Notes under the pieces: model-generated
What the model saw: the letters and a program-made list of their open reading frames with translations, nothing else
Database searches by the model: none
Told to the model about the DNA's origin: nothing
Position numbers and translations under genes: made by a program
Shown: positions 44,752-51,940 of the stretch, piece after piece
Layout of the letters: each line of letters opens with the position of its first letter
Position numbering within the stretch: the first letter of the stretch is position 1
Source of the DNA: Parasphingorhabdus cellanae
GTDB lineage: Bacteria; Pseudomonadota; Alphaproteobacteria; Sphingomonadales; Sphingomonadaceae
DNA: 64,000 nt
NCBI RefSeq assembly: GCF_017498565.1
Contig: NZ_CP071794.1
Coordinates: forward strand, 3,713,953 to 3,777,952
Direction of reading: 5' to 3'

Positions 44752-45753
44752 ATGAAATTGCGCGTCGGGTTATTGGGTGGTGGTTCCTGGGGAACAACGG
44801 TGGCTTCTTTGGTGTCACGCAATGCGCCGATTAAGATTTGGGCGCGCGATAACGATACCGTCCGGGACATAAACGAAAACCATCGCAACAGTAAATATCT
44901 GCCCGACGCCACACTGCCAGAGGCATTGCAAGCGACAGGCGATATCGGTGAAGCGGTTAAAGATGCCGACGTACTGGTGATGGGAATCCCATCCAATAAT
45001 TTTCGGGATGTTCTGAAAGAAGCAAAATCCTATTTACGGCCCTGGGTTCCGGTCATTAGCCTGACCAAGGGTTTAGAGCTTTCTACTGGAAAGCGGATGA
45101 CAGAAGTGATTGAAGAAGTTTTGCCCGGTCATCCCGTTGGTGTTTTGACCGGACCCAATCTGGCGCGAGAAATAATGGCTGGCCAGGCGGCGGCCAGTGT
45201 GATTTCAATGGAAGACGAGATTATCGTCAAACAATTGCAACAGCTTTTCCATTCCGGTTTGTTTCGTGTTTATACAAATACGGATTTGCTTGGCTGTGAG
45301 CTTGGCGGCGTGCTGAAAAATATTATCGCAATAGCTGTCGGTATGGGTGATGGGCTCGGGGCAGGAGATAATACGCGCTCTGCTCTGATCACACGCGGCT
45401 TGGCAGAAATTACCCGCTTGGGTGTGGCTATCGGAGGACGCCCTGAAACTTTTTCCGGTTTAACAGGCATGGGGGATATGATTGCGACTTGCACCAGCCC
45501 GTTAAGCAGAAACCGGCATGTCGGCGTAGAGCTAGGGAAAGGTCGTAAGATTGACGATATTATTGAAGATATGCTGATGGTGGCAGAGGGCGTTAAAAGT
45601 GCACCCACTGTTATGGCGTTGGCAAAAAAATATAATGTCGCAATGCCGATTGCGGAAGATGTTTATGAAGTGACGAAAGGAACGCGATCTGCTGTACGCG
45701 CTTATCGGGGTCTGATTAGCGCATCGGCCGGGTCCGAGGCTGATGCCGGATGA
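44752..45753 (+). CDS. gpsA: Glycerol-3-phosphate dehydrogenase [NAD(P)+]
   Basis: GpsA reduces dihydroxyacetone phosphate to sn-glycerol-3-phosphate, the backbone for phospholipids and triacylglycerol. The 333-residue product starts after GGGGAG and has the Rossmann motif LLGGGSWGTT, the NAD(P)-specific loop with WARDN, SLTKGLE, VLTGPNLAREI, the catalytic lysine in ELGGVLKNIIAIAVG and a C-terminal GLTGMGDMIATCTSPLSRN. Placement at the end of the plsB-containing cluster is functionally coherent, since its product is the PlsB substrate. Confidence 0.96.
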   Translation: MKLRVGLLGGGSWGTTVASLVSRNAPIKIWARDNDTVRDINENHRNSKYLPDATLPEALQATGDIGEAVKDADVLVMGIPSNNFRDVLKEAKSYLRPWVPVISLTKGLELSTGKRMTEVIEEVLPGHPVGVLTGPNLAREIMAGQAAASVISMEDEIIVKQLQQLFHSGLFRVYTNTDLLGCELGGVLKNIIAIAVGMGDGLGAGDNTRSALITRGLAEITRLGVAIGGRPETFSGLTGMGDMIATCTSPLSRNRHVGVELGKGRKIDDIIEDMLMVAEGVKSAPTVMALAKKYNVAMPIAEDVYEVTKGTRSAVRAYRGLISASAGSEADAG

Positions 45754-46107
45754 ATCATACAGCAGTATAAGCATCCAAAACGATCAATCTGAGCAGAGTA
45801 TCCAGCTTTGATTTATTTTTATTTTTTGTGATCGATCATTAAATAAACAATTGAGTCATGCGCCAACAGATGGACCAGAATTGCTTAATCATGTCCGTTA
45901 ACCCTTAATTTACCAAATTTTACAACTAGGTATCGGGTATTAAGTATCGCCAAAGACTAAGAAATAAGTTGGTCCATTTTGGACTCTTCTTAACAATGTT
46001 GCTTTTACTTGCTTCTTTTTGGGGCGTGCCATAAAAATATCCACCAAGCACATCGGAAATTGTTACGTCTGTGTATCGACGCGGCACCGATTTTGTGGAG
46101 AGTATAT
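45754..46107. other. Intergenic region upstream of rpfF
   Basis: A 354-base AT-rich region with no gene recognised. It holds the end of the lipid cluster and the rpfF promoter. A short inverted repeat GTCCATTTTGGAC (45972-45984) lies about 125 bases before rpfF; its role is unknown. An upstream in-frame start for rpfF at 46009 lacks family similarity and a ribosome-binding site. No strong terminator was seen after gpsA. Confidence 0.4.
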
Positions 46108-47061
46108 ATGGATTTGAGAAGCCAAGCCGTAAATGATGTTGAGGGTGATTTGATCCTTGATGAGACGGAATCCTTGATCTTTCAGCAGCACGGTTTCGGC
46201 CAGGATATACTCCAGCAGCAATTTAATGAGATCGACTTACGGTTCGACAAATCAGATGAAATATTCTGGTGTTATATGAACCAGAAATCCCGACCCAGTT
46301 ACACTTATGCTCTGGGTGATGAAATTCAGCTTGTTCAAGACTGGGTTCAGACGAACTATGGACCTAGTGCTGCCAAGGCTGCTGATCCTTTGAGATATTT
46401 TGTATGTGGATCACATACTCCCGGCATTTATAATCTCGGCGGGGATTTAAAGCATTTTGCTGATTGCATCAGGCGCCGGGACTTGGGCGCGCTAAAGAAA
46501 TACGCGCGGACCTGTGTTCATATGCAATATGCAAATAGCACCGGCTTTGGCGCACCGATTATCACTATGGCATTGGTCCAGGGAGATGCATTGGGCGGAG
46601 GGTTCGAACATGCTCTGGCATTCGACCTTTTGGTAGCCGAGAAAAGCGCAAGATTGGGGTTGCCCGAGATTTTGTTCAATCTTTTTCCCGGTATGGGCGC
46701 TTATAGTTATCTGCGGCAACGGCTTAGCCGTCGGGAGACGGAACGGTTCATATTAGAAGGTAAATTATTCACAGCGGAAGAGCTCTATGACATGGGGGTT
46801 GTCGACATTCTCGCCGAAGATGGCAAGGGTGAGCAGGCAATAATCGAATATACCAAGGAAAATCGTAAACGTTTCCATGCGGAACGCGCTGTTTATAAAG
46901 CTCGTCGCTTAGCCAATCCGGTAACGCTAGATGAATTGCTAGAGATTACCGATATGTGGGCAGAAACGGCACTGCATCTTGAAGATGCAGATGTACGCAA
47001 AATGGAGCGTTTGGCAAACGCTCAGCAACGCCGGATGGAACGTTCGCTTCTGGCAGTTTAA
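46108..47061 (+). CDS. rpfF: RpfF-type DSF synthase (enoyl-CoA hydratase family)
   Basis: A 317-residue crotonase-fold enzyme matching RpfF, which makes cis-2-unsaturated fatty-acid signals (DSF family) from acyl-ACP by dehydration and thioester cleavage. The ATG at 46108 follows GTGGAGAG. The most telling region is QGDALGGGFEHAL, then LGLPEILFNLFPGMGAYS: two glutamates, E167 and E187, 20 residues apart, as E141 and E161 of Xanthomonas RpfF. This is not a generic enoyl-CoA hydratase, which lacks the FNLFPGMGAYS signature. It converges on rpfC (3-base gap), as in Xanthomonas. Confidence 0.93.
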   Translation: MDLRSQAVNDVEGDLILDETESLIFQQHGFGQDILQQQFNEIDLRFDKSDEIFWCYMNQKSRPSYTYALGDEIQLVQDWVQTNYGPSAAKAADPLRYFVCGSHTPGIYNLGGDLKHFADCIRRRDLGALKKYARTCVHMQYANSTGFGAPIITMALVQGDALGGGFEHALAFDLLVAEKSARLGLPEILFNLFPGMGAYSYLRQRLSRRETERFILEGKLFTAEELYDMGVVDILAEDGKGEQAIIEYTKENRKRFHAERAVYKARRLANPVTLDELLEITDMWAETALHLEDADVRKMERLANAQQRRMERSLLAV

Positions 47062-47064
47062 ACC

Positions 47065-49671
47065 TTAGCCCGCAGCGCTGAAACCGCTGTCCGCGACCCT
47101 AGTGTGGCGCGGGGATGGTTTGCTTAAGAAATCAGTAATTCTGGATAATTCTGTTTTTATCTCGTCGAGATAAACAAACCGTTTTTCGGTGAATTCTGCT
47201 TCAGTAATAACTTCAAGGACGCCGCACATTTGGGCGAGCTTGTTCGCTCCAACATTATTGGCACCGCTTTTAAAAGCATGTGCCTGAAAGCGAAAGTCAT
47301 CGACATTTGATTGTTTCACCGATTGTTCAAATAGCAGCATAATTTCCTGCGTATCCTCGATATAGGCATCAATAATTGATTGAATAAAAACTTCATCCCC
47401 AATGGATTTGAGATAGTCCATTTGGACACCATCTATCGGTGGTTCTGATTGGTTGGTTGCTTTTGTTCCGATATTGCGAACGACATTGAAGGGATCATTA
47501 GTATCGCTCATTGCCTGCGCTGTGTTGGCCTCAAGGAAGTTACCCGTCTGTTCTGCGACCGTATCCAGTAAAACCCCGGCTTCAATTGGCTTGGTAAGGC
47601 GAAGATCCATCCCGGCATCGAGACACTTCTTTTCTGTTTCCGGGGTTGAGTCAGCCGTCAAGCCGATTATTGGCACATGATTGCGAGGGCCTTCAATCTG
47701 GCGCCATAATTTACAGCACTCAATACCATCAATATTGGGCATATTGACGTCGAGAAATACGATATCAAAAGAATATTTTTCGAGTTCATCCAACGCCAAC
47801 TCACCGTCGGAAACCGCAACGACCTTGTGTCCGGCATTGACCAGGATGGTCTGCAAAACCATTTGATTGGTTCGGTTATCGTCCGCGATTAATATGTCGA
47901 GAGATACGTCGTTGCGAATAATCCGATCTGGATCATCTTCTTCGTTATTGTTGGTGCGATTAAATGAACAGCCGATCTGGACGACGCTGCGCACCGCATC
48001 AAAGTCTGGTGAGGCAGGTAAAACGGAAGCGAACGCAGCACGCAATTTTATTTCGTCCAGACTTTTACTGCTGTCATTGGAGAGTAGGACAGGGGGCAGA
48101 TTGGCTTCTTGGAAAATATCCCAGAGCGCGGAGTTATCCCTTTGCTGCTCTGCTATCATATCGTCCAGCAAAGCCAGATCATAAGAATGAAGCGCACGTT
48201 TCTCGAGTATCACTTCGAGTTTGTCATCGGTTAAACACTGGATATGGTCGACCTCAACATCACCTGCGTCCGAGCCACTTATCTCGGGACCATTTTGCCC
48301 AAAACCAAGTGATAAAATTTTGAGATTGTCTGAGTCTGCGGCATTCTGGACGGCCTTTATAATCTCAATCGGGCATGATAGCATAAAAGTGCTGCCCTCT
48401 CCCAATGTGCTATCGAGACTGACATGTCCGTCCATCTGTATCGCCAATTGCTGACAAATCGCCAATCCAAGACCAGTTCCTCCAAAATTGTCGATGATAG
48501 TTTCATCGGCTTGTTGGAAAACTCCGAAAATCTTGTCATGGGCGTCGGCCGCGATGCCAGGTCCGGTGTCAGTAACCGAACACCAAAGCAGAGGAACATC
48601 GGCGTCGGTGTCGATACCGCATTTCAATGTTATTGAGCCGGTTTCAGTGAATTTTACAGCATTGCTGGTGAGATTGATCAATATGTTACGGATATATTCC
48701 AATTGTCCGCTAACAAGTTGATCACTCATCGCTTCGGCCTGCAAATGAATGGTCAAGGCTTTTTCATCGGCCGCCAATTGCATGATGTCTCGGACTTCGG
48801 TGAGCACATCCACAATGCTGAACGTCTTCGGTTCCGGCAGCTCCTCTTGTGTGTCCGAGCGCGCAAAACTGAGCAGTTGATTGATCAAATGTAAAAGATG
48901 CTGACCGGCAGAAACGCTTGTGCTTACCATTTTTTGCTGCGCTTCCGGCAAGTTCATGTCCAGCAAATGCGTGCCATAACCGATAATAGCGTTGAGCGGG
49001 GTCCGCAGTTCGTGACTGATACTGGCAAGAAACAGACTTTTGGCTTTGTTCGCCTCTTCGGCCTCTTTCGTTGCTTTGGATATTTTTATAATCAGCGTCG
49101 AACAATAGGCAGGAATGATGATTAGCCCGAAAAGAAGCCCCAATGAGAGTGAAAGGTTTTGCTGCCAGAACGGGACACTGTAAACAGTCCAGCCAAATGA
49201 TAGTGTCCCCATCGCGGCGGCAACGGCAAGCCACTTTATGCCAAAGCGGAAACCGTAACCTAGGATCACCCATAAGTATAACGGATAGAGGGCGGCCACC
49301 GCGCTACCGCCTATGTCGAAGAGGTACGTTGCCACTCCAAAATCCGTCACTAGCCCGGCCAATCGCCTGGGATTGCTGGGGCCAGGTTCAAGGCGATACG
49401 CTATGTAGATGGTCAAGCTTGCCATCAGATGGAGCTTGAGGCCAAGCATTATGGGTTGTGTTGCATCAAGGAACAACGAAATGGAAAGGGTTATAACAAT
49501 CAAAACCAACCGGTTTATGATCATTTCCCGTTCGCGGTCCCGGCCGCGTGTCGCTAAACTATTGTGATGGCGACCGTGGTGATGGCGCCCGTTATGATGA
49601 CGACTGTGATGATGATGAGGCTTACCATGACTATGTTTCTTGTGCCGCGTTTTCGGGTTGAATGTAAACAT
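47065..49671 (-). CDS. rpfC: RpfC-type hybrid sensor kinase (DSF receptor)
   Basis: An 868-residue hybrid kinase. A His-rich N-terminus (14 His among residues 10-36) precedes five or so membrane helices (about 51-198), the sensor part of RpfC with the typical GYGFRFGIKWL. Then come HisKA (His220 in SISHELRTPLN), a HATPase domain (TDTGPGI, GGTGLGLAI), a degenerate receiver-like stretch at about 450-570, an intact receiver (Asp641 phospho-acceptor, Lys694) and an Hpt domain (His798 in AHAFKSGANNVG). This domain order is that of Xanthomonas RpfC. The start at 49671 follows AAAGG and AGGCGGA. It begins 5 bases after the stop of the REC-GGDEF-EAL gene and is co-transcribed with it. Confidence 0.92.
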   Translation of the reverse strand: MFTFNPKTRHKKHSHGKPHHHHSRHHNGRHHHGRHHNSLATRGRDREREMIINRLVLIVITLSISLFLDATQPIMLGLKLHLMASLTIYIAYRLEPGPSNPRRLAGLVTDFGVATYLFDIGGSAVAALYPLYLWVILGYGFRFGIKWLAVAAAMGTLSFGWTVYSVPFWQQNLSLSLGLLFGLIIIPAYCSTLIIKISKATKEAEEANKAKSLFLASISHELRTPLNAIIGYGTHLLDMNLPEAQQKMVSTSVSAGQHLLHLINQLLSFARSDTQEELPEPKTFSIVDVLTEVRDIMQLAADEKALTIHLQAEAMSDQLVSGQLEYIRNILINLTSNAVKFTETGSITLKCGIDTDADVPLLWCSVTDTGPGIAADAHDKIFGVFQQADETIIDNFGGTGLGLAICQQLAIQMDGHVSLDSTLGEGSTFMLSCPIEIIKAVQNAADSDNLKILSLGFGQNGPEISGSDAGDVEVDHIQCLTDDKLEVILEKRALHSYDLALLDDMIAEQQRDNSALWDIFQEANLPPVLLSNDSSKSLDEIKLRAAFASVLPASPDFDAVRSVVQIGCSFNRTNNNEEDDPDRIIRNDVSLDILIADDNRTNQMVLQTILVNAGHKVVAVSDGELALDELEKYSFDIVFLDVNMPNIDGIECCKLWRQIEGPRNHVPIIGLTADSTPETEKKCLDAGMDLRLTKPIEAGVLLDTVAEQTGNFLEANTAQAMSDTNDPFNVVRNIGTKATNQSEPPIDGVQMDYLKSIGDEVFIQSIIDAYIEDTQEIMLLFEQSVKQSNVDDFRFQAHAFKSGANNVGANKLAQMCGVLEVITEAEFTEKRFVYLDEIKTELSRITDFLSKPSPRHTRVADSGFSAAG

Positions 49672-49676
49672 TCCGC

Positions 49677-51833
49677 CTAACCTTTTGCCGCGCTAGACGC
49701 TTGCTCTTGCGGTTTAAGAAATAGTTTGGGCAAATCCTCCACTCGCTGTGGACGAGCAATTTGATATCCCTGTATCTCGTCAACGCCTGAAACTTGAAGC
49801 AGCTCAAGTTGTGCATCGTTTTCAACGCCCTCGGCAATGACGCGCATATCAAGCGCGTGAGCGAGATGCGAGATTGTCCCAATAATGGCGCGATCGGCGG
49901 CTGAATGTTCGATGCGCGATATAAAGGTGCGATCAATTTTGAGGCAATTTGCTGGCAAATCACGCAGATATTGCAACGATGAATAGCCAGTGCCGAAATC
50001 ATCGATGGAGATCCCGACACCGGTTTGGCGCAGACGATTTAAAGTCTCACGGACATGATCGTTATTATCGAGCAATAGCTCTTCAGTAATTTCGACCACG
50101 ATCTTCGATGGATCAATTCCGTTTTTCTGGATATTCTTCAATATCTCTTCGCAGACATTCTGGTTTTGAAACTGGCGCGGCGATACGTTTATGGCGACAC
50201 GCGGCAGATCGATGCCTTCCTCCGCAAATTGTCGGATCTGTTTGCAAACCTCGGCAATAACCCATTTGCCCAAGCTATCCATAATACCTGTGTCATCGGC
50301 TACTCTTATAAACTGTACCGGCAGCAAACGCCCGCGGGTCGGATGGTCCCAGCGAATTAACGCTTCCAGTCCGACATAGTTTAAGGTCTTCGCATCAACA
50401 ATCGGTTGATATTCGAGGGCAAACTGATCCTGTCCCAGCGCGTCGCGCAACTCTATTTCCAGAGCAGCATCAGCCTGAGCGATTTGGTTCATACCTTCCG
50501 AGAAAAAGCGGTGGCAATTACGGCCATTGGCTTTCGCATCATACATTGCGAGATCGGCGAGGCGCAGCAACTCTTCATAATCATCACCATCGTTTGGAAT
50601 TAAGCTGACGCCGATACTCGCGCCGATGACTTGCTCTATCCCGCTTATGGAATATGGTTGATTGATCGCTTTCAATATTTTGGTACACCGCGAGTTGATG
50701 GCGTCTGCGCCTTCCACTTTGCCCAAAATGATCGCAAACTCATCACCGCCTATGCGTGCTGCGAAGTCGTCTGGACCGATCATCTCGAGAAGGCGGTCAG
50801 CCACTTCCCGCAGCAACGTGTCACCGCTATGATGGCCGCGCGTGTCGTTGATTACTTTGAAGCGATCGAGGTCCAGCAGCAGCAAAGCCGCTTCCTGTCC
50901 GGTTTTCGCGCAGGTATCGATCGCTTTGCGAACCTTTTCGGCCAACAGTGCGCGATTGGGTAGGCCCGTCAACATGTCATGGAGAGCAAGATGCGTGCGG
51001 TGCTCTTCAGCAAATTTACGGGCGGTAATATCCACTGCTGTCGTCAATACTCCGATGGTTTCACCATTGTGATTGAGCAGCGGAGATTTGTTGCAGTGGA
51101 AGATCAACTCAACGCCGTCACTTGTGAACTTCTCTTCATAATGCGGTATTGGCTGTTCCGATTTCAGCACGCTTTTATTTCTGCGTTCAGAATTCTGTGC
51201 AAGGTCCGGCCCCAGCAATTCGCCAAAATCCTTGCCAACCATTTGATCGGGCGTCTTGTCGAACAGGGCCGATTGATAAGCATTGGTGAACAGACACCGA
51301 CCTGACCGATCGGTGGCGTTGATCATGATTGGTATGGTATCAATAATCTGCTCGAGCATGCTTTTGCTTGCCGGCGTGTCTTGATCTACGGCATCAGAGA
51401 GCGCCGCATGTTTGCGTTCAATCTCGGAAGCGCGCTTTCTCAGATTGACGCTTTTTTCGTTTTTCGTCAAAAGCGACATCGCCCGTTTGCAAAACTCAAC
51501 GTGGGATACCGGACTTTGTAGGAAGTCGGTCGCGCCGGCATCCAGCGCAGACAACCGGCACTCGCGGTCCTGATGTGCTGTGATCACGATTGCGGGAACG
51601 TCGCTGCAAGAGGACATCTTGCGCACTTTTCTGATAAATTCCGCGCCATTCATTTGTGGCATCCGATAATCCACCACCAGCAATTCAGCGCTGTTATTCC
51701 CCAACCATTCCAGCGCTTCGATGGGATCGGCAAATGTCACGGAGGAGTATTTCTCCCCCATGATTGTCACAAACTGGGCATAAATCCTTAGATTTGTTGG
51801 CCGGTCATCGACGATGAGAACGCGCGTTGTCAT
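49677..51833 (-). CDS. Response regulator with PAS-GGDEF-EAL output
   Basis: A 718-residue cyclic-di-GMP response regulator. The receiver (1-120) has D9, D10 and phospho-acceptor D55 (VVDYRMP), but the conserved Lys is replaced: FLQSPVS has Ser107 where FLxKP is usual. A PAS domain (about 160-275, TIPIMINATDRSG) links to GGDEF (362-366) and EAL (490-492 in LEALIRWDHP). Both catalytic signatures look intact. It sits upstream of rpfC in one unit, the position of RpfG (REC-HD-GYP) in Xanthomonas. It may therefore be the output of RpfC. The gene starts 107 bases after the putA stop. Confidence 0.9.
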   Translation of the reverse strand: MTTRVLIVDDRPTNLRIYAQFVTIMGEKYSSVTFADPIEALEWLGNNSAELLVVDYRMPQMNGAEFIRKVRKMSSCSDVPAIVITAHQDRECRLSALDAGATDFLQSPVSHVEFCKRAMSLLTKNEKSVNLRKRASEIERKHAALSDAVDQDTPASKSMLEQIIDTIPIMINATDRSGRCLFTNAYQSALFDKTPDQMVGKDFGELLGPDLAQNSERRNKSVLKSEQPIPHYEEKFTSDGVELIFHCNKSPLLNHNGETIGVLTTAVDITARKFAEEHRTHLALHDMLTGLPNRALLAEKVRKAIDTCAKTGQEAALLLLDLDRFKVINDTRGHHSGDTLLREVADRLLEMIGPDDFAARIGGDEFAIILGKVEGADAINSRCTKILKAINQPYSISGIEQVIGASIGVSLIPNDGDDYEELLRLADLAMYDAKANGRNCHRFFSEGMNQIAQADAALEIELRDALGQDQFALEYQPIVDAKTLNYVGLEALIRWDHPTRGRLLPVQFIRVADDTGIMDSLGKWVIAEVCKQIRQFAEEGIDLPRVAINVSPRQFQNQNVCEEILKNIQKNGIDPSKIVVEITEELLLDNNDHVRETLNRLRQTGVGISIDDFGTGYSSLQYLRDLPANCLKIDRTFISRIEHSAADRAIIGTISHLAHALDMRVIAEGVENDAQLELLQVSGVDEIQGYQIARPQRVEDLPKLFLKPQEQASSAAKG

Positions 51834-51940
51834 AGGTTCGCATTACGCAGCGATAATCAAAATAAGGTTAACGTATCATTGGTATTGTGCATCGTTGTTT
51901 TTAACGGTCAAATCTATGCATTTGCTGGAAAATAGACTCT

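Noticed and set aside
46009..46107. Upstream extension of rpfF
   Set aside because: The added residues lack similarity to RpfF and there is no ribosome-binding site, while the ATG at 46108 has GTGGAGAG.
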